Counted from the first letter of the stretch, positions 17,700 through 25,435 are shown. The stretch is DNA of 64,000 nucleotides from Faecalicatena faecalis (GCF_012524165.2 NZ_JABACJ020000001.1:124001-188000), one strand, 5' to 3'. Translations and numbers: made by a program. Notes: generated by a model from the sequence alone, not told the origin.

Positions 17700-20282
17700 T
17701 TAAGTACAGATCAGCCGCTGGGTGACAATATCGGAATAAATCTCGATATTTTCTTCCCTGACATCGGCTACATGTATGACGTCCGGGTAAATCTCTTCTT
17801 CGGTACTGCCGGAAAGCAATTCTTCTAAAATATTTTTTTGCCCTAATAGCTTTTCTTCATTAAAAGTGACATCCCGTTCGCTTTGGAACAATGCGATATA
17901 AAAGATATTCGATTCCACAATATCCTGGAAAAAATGGCTTCCGTAGGAGAGCTCCGGCATCAGTCCCAGCTTTTCATAGGATATCTCGCAGATGGCGTTC
18001 ATATTGCATAAATCGGTGAAGCGTACGGGAACACCCAGGGCAGGTGTAGTCGTTCCCCAGCGTCCGGGGCCGGCCAGAACTGCGTGCTTTCCTTTCAGAA
18101 TGTGGTTGAGCGTGCCAATCTGGTTCGCAATGGCATACTTCTGGGGTTCGGTCAGCGCGAGGTACGGCTTGATTTTCACAAAGATGAAATAGTGTACCGG
18201 CAGGCGGACGTTTCCACCCATAAAATTCCCCTTGGAAGAAAAATAACACTCATTCTTATCTACGTCTTTCGGGAATTCAATCTTTCTGCCAAGTCCCTTG
18301 GTCTGCAATGGGCGGCATTGAAGGAGGCTGATGCGGTAATGTTCCTGTTTATCAAAGTTACAGGTAAACTCGATGTCTACCGGATAATCATAAGTATGCG
18401 ACAGGACGGCCAGAACATTTTCCAATGATTTTGGGAAGTCTGTGTGGCGCAGCAGGCGGGTAAAGCTGACGATATCCGGTACCTTCCGGCTGCGGTGCCC
18501 GGTTTCACGGAAATATCTTGCCAGCTCAAAATCAGGCTCCATAAAGAGCCGGACGTTCGTCTTTAAGGGCAGTTCCTTCACAGCTTCGATTGGAATCGTC
18601 TGGAACTCATTTTCTTCTAGGTTGATGACATCCACATAATGCTGTGAGAACTTCCGCTCATCTCCATAAGCAAGAAGCGGGGGGCGTTCCGGCTTGTCCA
18701 GCGCTACAATGCGCGGATAGTCAGAATTCACCCTGTCCACGGCACGGGTTCCCATACCGAATACCAGACGTAGCATTCCTTTCGATGGGTCGGTGTTCTT
18801 ATCCCATACGAACAGGTTCGAAGAGTTCCCCACACCGGCACAGTGCGGGAAAAAATATTTGCCATGGTAATCCCCGGAGACTCTCTGTACAAGCAATGCC
18901 ATCTGTTCATCTTTGTCTGCGAGTCCGCGGTTCAGACGGTATTCCAGCGCTTCACGGCTCATGGTGCTGGCATAGACTTTGCGTACTGCCTCCAGAAAAG
19001 CATCATAGCGCTCTTCAGGAGTTCCCTGGTTCGGGCAGAAGAAGCTATCGTATTTTCCAGCGAACGCGTTCCCAAAATTATCTTCCAGCAGGGAGCTGGA
19101 GCGTACGATAATAGGAGATTGTCCATAATATTCCAGCATGACCATAATCTGCTCCTTAATGGTCGTGGGAAAATGTCCGGTCAAGAGGATCTTCCGCAGC
19201 TCTTCGGCGGCTGTAAAGTATCCGTCTCCGGTCTTCTGCTGCATACGCAGACGCCATCCTCCATTCTGTACAATATAGGTGTAAAAAACGTCCGATCCGA
19301 TATAGTAGGAGTCATGCCGCTCCATATGTTCCTGATAAAAGTCAGGATTCTTAGTCTCCAAAATCTTGCGCGCAAGAAGCATTCCGACGGATTTTCCACC
19401 GATATAGCCGGTACCGATCTCACGGCTTCCTATCTGGATCAGATCTTCCAGGGTAAAAAAGTCCCGACTTAGTGAAGCGATGCGGGAACGCTTTCCAATC
19501 AGCAGGTTCAGCAGGTTTTCCTTAACATAGGCCTGTTCCTGTAAGGGCGCGTTCAGATAGGGCTTGGCTTCCTCAAAACGGACATCCCAGTAATCCAGCT
19601 TCTTGGTATGAATCTGCAGCCGGGAGAATAGATCCGCAGAGCTGCCGCTGTCCGTAATACATTCTGAACCATCCGGGGTCAGCAGATGAGGCAGGAACAT
19701 GACAGGAGAGTATCTGTGCCATACCTTCAGCGGGTGGAGATAGTATTGGCTGTCAATATAATACAGGTTCAATAAAAGCTGGGTGACCTCACGGATTCTG
19801 GCGATGGTATCCTGAGTATGTGCATTCCGATACAGGGCAAAATAAGTAACATCTTCACGCTCCTGTAAATAAGGACATGTGACTTGAAAAAAATTCCCGG
19901 TCATCAAGTCTGAACACCAAGACTCCTGAAGCTCGCTCAGGCAGTCGAATACAAAAAAAGTTTCCTTATCCTCGGCAGAGATAATCTGATAGACACGGCT
20001 CGTGAAGGATTCGAAGCCCATTGTGGCATCCAGCGTGTGGACTTTAAAATCAGCATTCGCAGTATTTAAGGCATCTTCATCCACAAGAGGTGCGTGGCAT
20101 CCAAAATGAAGGTAGACCAGACGTCTTTTGTCTGCAGCAGCCTGCCTTACAAATTGCTTCACCACAAAAGAATAAGCTTCAAAAGAATCTACCTGCCATA
20201 TGATGTTATCACCGGGATAAAGTGTCTCGATCACCTCATCGGCACCCTTTATTCCTGTACTTATAAATTCAATACTCTCCAT
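17700..20282 (-). CDS. PEP/pyruvate-binding (PPDK-like) ATP-grasp protein with degenerate RecA-like N-terminus
   Basis: An 860-residue protein. Residues 1 to about 230 resemble a KaiC/RecA-like fold (starting STGIKGADEVIETLYPGDNI) but the Walker A loop is absent, so ATP is probably not bound there. From about 290 comes the ATP-binding region shared by pyruvate phosphate dikinase and PEP synthase: GGKSVGMLLARKILE (about 293-307) and IIVRSSSLLEDNFGNAFAGK (about 393-412). The family's phosphohistidine and PEP-binding domains are not seen, so it is not a complete PPDK. A C-terminal domain with LAGPGRWGTTTPALGV is conserved but unassigned. The gene is alone, transcribed away from the amidase. Its reaction is unknown; nucleotide-dependent phosphotransfer is the most that can be inferred. 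Confidence 0.75.
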   Translation of the reverse strand: MESIEFISTGIKGADEVIETLYPGDNIIWQVDSFEAYSFVVKQFVRQAAADKRRLVYLHFGCHAPLVDEDALNTANADFKVHTLDATMGFESFTSRVYQIISAEDKETFFVFDCLSELQESWCSDLMTGNFFQVTCPYLQEREDVTYFALYRNAHTQDTIARIREVTQLLLNLYYIDSQYYLHPLKVWHRYSPVMFLPHLLTPDGSECITDSGSSADLFSRLQIHTKKLDYWDVRFEEAKPYLNAPLQEQAYVKENLLNLLIGKRSRIASLSRDFFTLEDLIQIGSREIGTGYIGGKSVGMLLARKILETKNPDFYQEHMERHDSYYIGSDVFYTYIVQNGGWRLRMQQKTGDGYFTAAEELRKILLTGHFPTTIKEQIMVMLEYYGQSPIIVRSSSLLEDNFGNAFAGKYDSFFCPNQGTPEERYDAFLEAVRKVYASTMSREALEYRLNRGLADKDEQMALLVQRVSGDYHGKYFFPHCAGVGNSSNLFVWDKNTDPSKGMLRLVFGMGTRAVDRVNSDYPRIVALDKPERPPLLAYGDERKFSQHYVDVINLEENEFQTIPIEAVKELPLKTNVRLFMEPDFELARYFRETGHRSRKVPDIVSFTRLLRHTDFPKSLENVLAVLSHTYDYPVDIEFTCNFDKQEHYRISLLQCRPLQTKGLGRKIEFPKDVDKNECYFSSKGNFMGGNVRLPVHYFIFVKIKPYLALTEPQKYAIANQIGTLNHILKGKHAVLAGPGRWGTTTPALGVPVRFTDLCNMNAICEISYEKLGLMPELSYGSHFFQDIVESNIFYIALFQSERDVTFNEEKLLGQKNILEELLSGSTEEEIYPDVIHVADVREENIEIYSDIVTQRLICT

Positions 20283-20394
20283 TTGGTTCCTCCATTCCCT
20301 GATACACTGCAGATTAGAATACAGATATTCAGACGGACAATCATGATTATTAACAGTTTACCACAAATATTGGAAAAATCAAAATACAGTTCAT

Positions 20395-20441
20395 AAAAGG
20401 CTCTCCAAAGGAGTTGGTTCGTACCCTTTGGGGAGCCATTT
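20395..20441 (-). terminator. Intrinsic terminator of the amidase gene (minus strand)
   Basis: Read on the minus strand: GGCTCCCCAAAGGG, a loop of about ten bases, then CCTTTGGAGAGCC followed by TTTTATG. It lies 47 bp after the amidase stop. Confidence 0.8.
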
Positions 20442-20487
20442 GTGTTCATGAAGAGGTGTGTTAAGTAAACAGAAACATAAAGGAACG

Positions 20488-21252
20488 CTACCGGCTGACA
20501 ATAACAGTAGGATACCCTGCTCTTTTCAACCGCTGTTCCATGGCGGCAGCATCATCTAATGTATCAAAGTTTCCGACCTGCACCCGGAAGAATCTGTCCT
20601 GATCGACGATTGTAGCCGGGAAATCCTGCTCCAGCAATTCATTCAGCAGTCGATTTGCATAAGTAGGATTGCGGAAGGCCCCCACCTGTATGCGGTATCC
20701 AGGAGGATCGATGATGTTATCCATCTCCAGGGTATCCAGGATCCCAGAAGCAATCGCCTGAGCGATATCATCAAAGTTATTATCGAACAGCAGGTTATCC
20801 GTATCGGAGTTGATAAAACCGACCTCTACAAGCACGGCGGGCATTGTGGTCCGGCGCAATACGACCAGGTTCGGACGAGCTTTTACGCCGAGATTGACAA
20901 AGCCGACAGCCTCCAGTTGTTCGTTGATATTTTCCGCCATCTGGAGCTTGATTCCAGAGAGGTCATATACCAATGATTCCACACCCGATACGACGTTATC
21001 AGTAGGAAAAGAGTTCCGGTGTATAGAGATAAAGAAATCGACACCAGCATTATTTGCTTTCATTGCTTTCTGATAAGGAGACTCGTAGACATCGGTCGTT
21101 CGTGTATATTGTACATCGATACCATTATTTGCAAGGATTTCCCCAATAGCCAGGACAAGACGTAGCGTGTCGTCTTTTTCCTGTCGTCCGTTAAAGACAG
21201 CACCAGGATCGCGACCGCCGTGTCCGGCATCTAACATGATAGAATAGGGCAT
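20488..21252 (-). CDS. N-acetylmuramoyl-L-alanine amidase with SPOR domain (CwlC-like)
   Basis: A 254-residue zinc hydrolase that cuts the bond between muramic acid and the stem peptide. The amidase_3 domain (residues 1 to about 175) has the zinc His in LDAGHGGRDPG, a second in SIHRNSF, and the catalytic Glu in VLVEVGFIN. A SPOR domain (about 185-254) made of two similar repeats, YRIQVGAFRNPTYAN and FRVQVGNFDTLDDAA, binds denuded glycan. There is no signal peptide. This layout and length match B. subtilis CwlC, made late in the mother cell to lyse it. ATG 21252 is the chosen start, ten bases after AAAGGA; ATG 21261 abuts that site. The first 11 codons and the upstream region are duplicated at 23768-23862. 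Confidence 0.88.
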   Translation of the reverse strand: MPYSIMLDAGHGGRDPGAVFNGRQEKDDTLRLVLAIGEILANNGIDVQYTRTTDVYESPYQKAMKANNAGVDFFISIHRNSFPTDNVVSGVESLVYDLSGIKLQMAENINEQLEAVGFVNLGVKARPNLVVLRRTTMPAVLVEVGFINSDTDNLLFDNNFDDIAQAIASGILDTLEMDNIIDPPGYRIQVGAFRNPTYANRLLNELLEQDFPATIVDQDRFFRVQVGNFDTLDDAAAMEQRLKRAGYPTVIVSR

Positions 21253-21312
21253 AAGTTTCATTCCTTTCACATTGTTCTACTTTATGATATGTGGGAATGT
21301 GAAAGAAAGTGA
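21218..21312. repeat. 95-bp direct repeat, copy A (functional amidase 5' end)
   Basis: Identical to 23768-23862 except for one base (G at 21291, A at 23841); identity extends three bases further left with one more mismatch. On the minus strand it contains the amidase promoter region, ribosome site, start codon and first 11 codons. This copy is in frame with the rest of the amidase gene. Confidence 0.97.
21283..21311 (-). promoter_or_regulatory. Candidate sporulation (sigma-K/E type) promoter of the amidase
   Basis: Read on the minus strand, CATATCATA (21291 to 21283) fits the -10 consensus CATAnnnTA of the mother-cell sigma factors, and CAC (AC at 21310-21309) lies about 16-17 bp upstream as the short -35 of sigma-K promoters does. 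This agrees with a CwlC-like mother-cell enzyme. In the orphan repeat copy the first base of this box is changed to T. Confidence 0.5.
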
Positions 21313-21412
21313 CTTGATTGATATAGGATATTTACTTTCTTATGTAATTGTGAATATTTAATCCAGCCATTCTTATTTTTAAACTATAAGTGTTGTGTTT
21401 TAATACTTCATT

Positions 21413-21444
21413 ATAAAAAATAGACGCTCATTTATGAACGTCTG
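21413..21444 (-). terminator. Terminator of the cassette operon (minus strand)
   Basis: Minus-strand arms AGACGTTCAT and ATGAGCGTCT around a two-base centre (21422-21443), followed by ATTTTTTAT. It ends the cassette transcript before the amidase promoter. Confidence 0.8.
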
Positions 21445-21470
21445 AAAATAATAACTATATTAATTTTATC

Positions 21471-22181
21471 TTATTCGGCAGGATGTTTTGAAAGATACTG
21501 CGAATAGTCTGTATCAAATTGCAACGATTGTAACTGTTCCTCAATAATTTGAATCATATTTTTTCCATTAAGAATTGATTCAAAATCCTTAATGGAGAAA
21601 TCAATAATGCAATATTTATCTTCCAGTTTTTCTTTATGAAGATAAAATTTTTTAATTAATCCTGCTCCATAACTCCAACCAGATCCACTTACTCCATGAT
21701 ACGAGAACAAGATTCCGACCTTTACATTATTAGTAAGCAATAAGCTGCAAAACTTTCCTATGTATGTAACACTTACTGGTTTATCATAGTTCTTACATTC
21801 ACCTAAAAAACTTCTTAATTTAGGATTTATTAAATGATACCCTAATAATATTTTTCCCTTCGGTGTCAGCGAAACCACCTGATCAATTTCATTTGTCGAC
21901 GTCCGTAAGTTCCTATCTACGTAAAAAATGCCACCCGATATAGTTAATAAATACGAGACTAATTTTTCTAATGCTTCCCCTTTCATATTATGCAGATTTT
22001 TAGAAGCATTTTCCGATTGTGCTTTTACACTATGCATTTTTTTGAAATCATCAAGTAGCCGAGCATACGTTGCTTTCTGCAAATCATCAAGCTGGCAAAT
22101 TCTTTCATACCGAAGTTCATCAGATATACTTTCTAATATATTTAACGCTTTAGATACTTCTAAATCAGATATACTAATCAT
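21471..22181 (-). CDS. PD-(D/E)XK nuclease-like protein (Mrr-type)
   Basis: A 236-residue soluble protein, last gene of the cassette. An N-terminal helical part (1-65) is followed by a core that fits the PD-(D/E)XK fold: Glu in KGEALEKLVSYLL (about 69), Asp in TSTNEIDQVVSL (about 100) and the ExK pair in FLGECKNYDKPV (Glu 128, Lys 130), then helix VTYIGKFCSLLL and strand VKVGILFSYHGVSG. The ExK with a Cys between and the following Val are as in Mrr-like restriction enzymes. Probable DNA cleavage, metal-dependent; the trigger is unknown. ATG 22181 follows AAGGTG; it overlaps the upstream gene's stop by 8 bp (ATGATTAG), suggesting translational coupling. AT-rich like the whole cassette. Confidence 0.75.
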   Translation of the reverse strand: MISISDLEVSKALNILESISDELRYERICQLDDLQKATYARLLDDFKKMHSVKAQSENASKNLHNMKGEALEKLVSYLLTISGGIFYVDRNLRTSTNEIDQVVSLTPKGKILLGYHLINPKLRSFLGECKNYDKPVSVTYIGKFCSLLLTNNVKVGILFSYHGVSGSGWSYGAGLIKKFYLHKEKLEDKYCIIDFSIKDFESILNGKNMIQIIEEQLQSLQFDTDYSQYLSKHPAE

Positions 22182-22539
22182 CACGTATCACCTTATAAAT
22201 TAAGAAAGAGTTTTCCAATGCTGGAAGTTCACCATGACACAATTCACATTCAAAAGTCTCTGGTAACTCATTAAACAACTGGACTGTACCCATAGATTTC
22301 TGGCAATTGCTACAATATAATTCATAATAACTTTGTAACACGCCCTGCTCCTCTAACGCTGATAAAAAAGCATAAATTTCTGGTATAGATAACGAAAATT
22401 TTCTCTTTAGCACCCCCGGATAAATCCACATATTTACCTTATAATTTTTGAAAAAATTAACCAGGGCGGTGATATTTACATTACTATTCAATTGGCTTTG
22501 TATCGTCACTTCTATGACTGACAATGTATTTGATAACAT
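22174..22539 (-). CDS. Small winged-helix / zinc-ribbon protein, function unknown
   Basis: A 121-residue protein, middle gene of the cassette. Residues about 36-72 look like a winged helix (IYPGVLKRKFSLSIPEIYAF, then LEEQGVLQ). It is followed by a zinc ribbon formed by CSNC (76-79) and CELC (98-101), eighteen residues apart. It could be a nucleic-acid sensor, an adaptor between its two neighbours, or a regulator of the operon. The start overlaps the end of the 362-residue gene by 56 bp, after GGAG at spacing 10, and its stop overlaps the nuclease start; tight coupling suggests fixed stoichiometry. No family name is recognised. Confidence 0.7.
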   Translation of the reverse strand: MLSNTLSVIEVTIQSQLNSNVNITALVNFFKNYKVNMWIYPGVLKRKFSLSIPEIYAFLSALEEQGVLQSYYELYCSNCQKSMGTVQLFNELPETFECELCHGELPALENSFLIYKVIRDD

Positions 22540-23572
22540 AATTCATCCGCTCCATTCCAATCAACACATTACTATAATAATGTTGGATTAAACAATATGT
22601 ATTATTCATGTAATTAAAAACAAATTTCACACGAATACTTCTAGTTTTAATTTCATTCTCCCACAATAATTCAATCCATGGGTAGTCTGACATCTCTTCC
22701 ATTTCAAACATAAATTGTTCCAAAGCCTCCCTAAAATCAGGAACCTTTTCTAACTCTACTTGATTATCACTTAATAAAGATCTTAATTCTCCAAGAAATG
22801 GCAATACATATTCTTGATTATTACCGACTTCTAATTGTGCATTTCCACCATTTGGTAGTTTCATGTACTGGGCAATTAATTTTACATCACTGTCTCGTTT
22901 GCAAACATTAACCATGAAATCTAAATCCAAAGGATTTAATTCACAATCATAATGTTCTTTGAAATATTCTACCATTTCTGCAATTAAGTCCGCATAAATA
23001 GTTTGTTCTTTTCTGTCTGATAAAAATACCCTTTTTAAAACATCGAATCGAAATTCAATAAGCTCACCTTTTTCATGAAAAACTACCAAAAAAGGGTATT
23101 TTGTTAAAAATTCCTCCTGTGTTAGAGGATGAACTGCCGCAAACGCTAGATTGAATTTTAAAAAGCTATATCCTTCAGAATTATAAGCAATTGGTTTAAC
23201 AAAAGACGTATAAAGATATTCGTTTTCATAACAGTTTGTTAAAGGAGGAATACTTTTCACTTTTTCTAAAACTTCTTTGAAATTATCACAAGTAAAGATT
23301 ACAGAATATTTATAATCTTTTACAAATTCCCACTTTTCTAGAAAGTAGCAAGCTCGTTTACTTTGGTGTATACAAGTTAGTAATTGTTCAGTTAAGGCTT
23401 TTTCTGAGATGTCAATCGTTTCCATTCCCTCTAAACAAAGTTGTTTAGAATCCGCAACTACCTTAGTAGCAATACCATTTTGAATAAATTGCTTTACTAG
23501 GTAACGTTTGACTTTATCAGGATACTTTTCTATTGTTTTTTCGAGATATTCTAAATAATTATTTTCTAGCAT
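22484..23572 (-). CDS. Unrecognised 362-residue cassette protein
   Basis: First gene of the cassette. No known domain is recognised. The N-terminus is a Lys/Glu-rich helix (YLEYLEKTIEKYPDKVKRYL). The middle contains mixed alpha/beta sequence with HEKGELIEFRFDVLKRVFLS and a conserved-looking ELNPLDLDFMVNV. The C-terminal third is acidic (FREALEQFMFEMEEMSDYPW) followed by beta-rich RVKFVFNYMNNTYCLIQHYY. No Walker A, no transmembrane helix and no signal peptide. The start is ATG 23572, five bases after GGGGGAG; an in-frame ATG at 23599 has a poor ribosome site. It may be the sensor or scaffold of the set; that is inference from its position only. Confidence 0.7.
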   Translation of the reverse strand: MLENNYLEYLEKTIEKYPDKVKRYLVKQFIQNGIATKVVADSKQLCLEGMETIDISEKALTEQLLTCIHQSKRACYFLEKWEFVKDYKYSVIFTCDNFKEVLEKVKSIPPLTNCYENEYLYTSFVKPIAYNSEGYSFLKFNLAFAAVHPLTQEEFLTKYPFLVVFHEKGELIEFRFDVLKRVFLSDRKEQTIYADLIAEMVEYFKEHYDCELNPLDLDFMVNVCKRDSDVKLIAQYMKLPNGGNAQLEVGNNQEYVLPFLGELRSLLSDNQVELEKVPDFREALEQFMFEMEEMSDYPWIELLWENEIKTRSIRVKFVFNYMNNTYCLIQHYYSNVLIGMERMNYVIKYIVSHRSDDTKPIE

Positions 23573-23613
23573 GTGTCTCCCCCAATTTTTTCTAAACATA
23601 CTTCTTTACTTTA

Positions 23614-23619
23614 ATTATA
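23614..23619 (-). promoter_or_regulatory. Candidate -10 box of the cassette operon
   Basis: TATAAT on the minus strand about 42 bp ahead of the first cassette gene. No convincing -35 box at 17 bp. The 150 bp further upstream are AT-rich and otherwise featureless. Confidence 0.4.
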
Positions 23620-23767
23620 CGTTATTTAATTCTAAAAATCTATTAGTATTTCTTTGTTTTTATATCTTTCTAATATGATTTAGAATACACCATGATTTAG
23701 GCGGTACAGTAGTTTCCTTTCTTTATAATAACATTGTCTATAGCCTTATTTGCGCAACTTTGTTCCA

Positions 23768-23862
23768 CCGTGTCCGGCATCTAACATGATAGAATAGGGC
23801 ATAAGTTTCATTCCTTTCACATTGTTCTACTTTATGATATATGGGAATGTGAAAGAAAGTGA
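23768..23862. repeat. 95-bp direct repeat, copy B (orphan amidase 5' end)
   Basis: Second copy of the repeat, 2550 bp from copy A. On the minus strand it has the amidase start codon and first 11 codons, but the frame then runs into cassette sequence. The single difference to copy A changes the first base of the predicted -10 box (C to T on the minus strand). Confidence 0.97.
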
Positions 23863-23872
23863 ATGAATCACA

Positions 23873-23916
23873 AAAAAACTCCCTGATTGTCTGAGATTTA
23901 CAATCAAGGAGCTTTT
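23873..23916 (-). terminator. Intrinsic terminator of the CNNM gene (minus strand)
   Basis: Minus-strand arms GCTCCTTGATTGT and ACAATCAGGGAGT around a loop of about nine bases, then TTTTTTTG. It lies just outside repeat copy B, so it marks the ancestral gene border. Confidence 0.88.
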
Positions 23917-23920
23917 TATT

Positions 23921-25243
23921 TTATGCTTCTTTCGAGTCCTCTGCCTGATCTTCATCTGATTCGGCATCTTCCTCATCAGTGGAGTCTTTCTTTTCCGGCA
24001 GATAGACATGAACGCTTTCTACACGGTTCTTATCCAGCTTCTCCACTACGAGGCGAATTCCATTTTCTTCTGTCACCTCATCGCTGACTTCCGGCAGACG
24101 ATCCAGATGTTCGATGATGAATCCACCGAGTGAATCGTAGTCCTCGGATTCCAGTTCTACATCCAGTCGGTCATTCACATCATCCAGGCTCATAGAGCCC
24201 TCAATAATATATTCATATTCATTGATCTGCTTGATGAATTCTTCCTCATTCTCATCGTATTCGTCATGAATCTCACCGACAATCTCTTCCAGGATATCCT
24301 CCAGGGTAATCAGTCCGGCAGTTTCACCGTATTCATCGAGAACGATAGCAATATTGAATGATGCGTCCCTCATCTCGACAAGCAGTTCTGAAATGTTTTT
24401 GTATTCATAGGTAAAATAAGCTTCACGAAGGATATCGCGTACGCTGAAATGCTCTTTATTATCGAACAAAAGCAGGTCCTTCATGTTGATCGTACCGATC
24501 ACGTTATCCGTTGTATCTTCATAAACAGGGAGACGTGTGAACTTATCTTCTTTGAAAATATCAATCAGTTCTTTATAGGTACTGTTCACATCGGCAAACG
24601 TTACATGCACGCGGGGGACCATCACGTCCTTGGCACGGGCATCGCCTAAGTCGAACACATTGTAGATCATCTCTTTCTCTTCAGATTCGATGATTCCGTC
24701 CTCATGGCTGACATCCACGATCGTACGAAGCTCGTCCTCTGTCATGGTATCGTTCTTTGCATTCGGGTCAATCCTGAATAAAAACAAGATTGCGCGGGAA
24801 AATACATTGATGATAAAAATAAATGGTGTCATGATTGTCATAAACGGCCGTATCACGCGTATATAAGAAAGAGAAAGCTTATCTGAATTCAGAGTCGCAA
24901 TGCTCTTCGGGGTAATCTCACCAAATACAAGGATTGCAACTGTTAAAAGTGCAGTTGCGATACTGACCATATATCCGCCGAAGCTGTATGCCAGTGTTGC
25001 GGCCAGTGATGAAGCGGAAATATTGACGATATTGTTGCCGATCAAAATAGCGCTCAGCATCTTGCGTGAATGTCTTTCTGTCACGTCCAACACAGCCTTT
25101 GCGCGTTTGTTGCCGTCCTCTGCAAGGGAACGCATGCGGATCTTGCTGACCGTAGTCAGTGCTGTCTCCGCAGATGAAAAAAATGCAGACAGTAATAATA
25201 ATACGATTAATATAACAAGTTGTATGGCATCACTCGAGTCCAA
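23921..25243 (-). CDS. CNNM/CorC-HlyC family membrane protein
   Basis: A 440-residue inner-membrane protein of the CNNM/CorB family, linked to magnesium or other cation transport. The N-terminal DUF21 domain (about 1-180) has four hydrophobic segments, the SAFFSSAETALTTVSKIR start and GEITPKSIA. Two CBS domains follow (about 205-330; DVMVPRVHVTFADV, FTRLPVYEDTTDNVIGTINM and VLDEYGETAGLITLEDILEE), then a CorC_HlyC transporter-associated domain. The C-terminal tail is very acidic. Translation starts at TTG 25243 after GGAGTG. Older databases call such proteins hemolysins, which is not supported by function. Confidence 0.88.
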   Translation of the reverse strand: MDSSDAIQLVILIVLLLLSAFFSSAETALTTVSKIRMRSLAEDGNKRAKAVLDVTERHSRKMLSAILIGNNIVNISASSLAATLAYSFGGYMVSIATALLTVAILVFGEITPKSIATLNSDKLSLSYIRVIRPFMTIMTPFIFIINVFSRAILFLFRIDPNAKNDTMTEDELRTIVDVSHEDGIIESEEKEMIYNVFDLGDARAKDVMVPRVHVTFADVNSTYKELIDIFKEDKFTRLPVYEDTTDNVIGTINMKDLLLFDNKEHFSVRDILREAYFTYEYKNISELLVEMRDASFNIAIVLDEYGETAGLITLEDILEEIVGEIHDEYDENEEEFIKQINEYEYIIEGSMSLDDVNDRLDVELESEDYDSLGGFIIEHLDRLPEVSDEVTEENGIRLVVEKLDKNRVESVHVYLPEKKDSTDEEDAESDEDQAEDSKEA

Positions 25244-25304
25244 TTATCTGTTCACTCCTTTATTTCTTGAATTGCTCTGTTGCCAAAAGCATGTACACGA
25301 AATT

Positions 25305-25333
25305 AATATACATCATTTGTCCGAATTTTGCAA
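25305..25333 (-). promoter_or_regulatory. Promoter of the CNNM gene (minus strand)
   Basis: Minus-strand TTGCAA (25333-25328), 17-bp spacer, TATATT (25310-25305), about 60 bp ahead of the TTG start. Confidence 0.6.
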
Positions 25334-25406
25334 GTATACTGGGCATTTTCGGCTAGTTTCGACCAGAGGCGGGGCTGTTTGAGGCGTGGTGCGTACTTAT
25401 CTCTGG

Positions 25407-25435
25407 TTGAATTTAGGCCTGGTTTGTTGTATGAT
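25407..25435 (+). promoter_or_regulatory. Promoter of the murB operon
   Basis: TTGAAT (25407-25412), 17-bp spacer, TATGAT (25430-25435), 38 bp before the murB start. Divergent from the CNNM promoter. Confidence 0.65.

Larger units (their letters stand above)
21313..23767 (-). mobile_element. AT-rich three-gene cassette bounded by 95-bp direct repeats
   Basis: A 2455-bp unique segment lies between the two repeat copies, holding three overlapping minus-strand genes, their promoter and a terminator. Base use is clearly different: the line 22981-23040 is 16/60 G+C, against 31/60 at 24961-25020 in the neighbouring CNNM gene. No transposase, integrase or inverted terminal repeat was found. The duplication restored the interrupted amidase gene, so this is an inserted accessory unit of unknown mobility. 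Defence or conflict function is inferred from the nuclease gene. Confidence 0.8.

Noticed and set aside
21313..23767. Insertion sequence or prophage remnant as explanation of the cassette
   Set aside because: No transposase, integrase or phage gene, no terminal inverted repeats, and a 95-bp duplication is far longer than IS target duplications.
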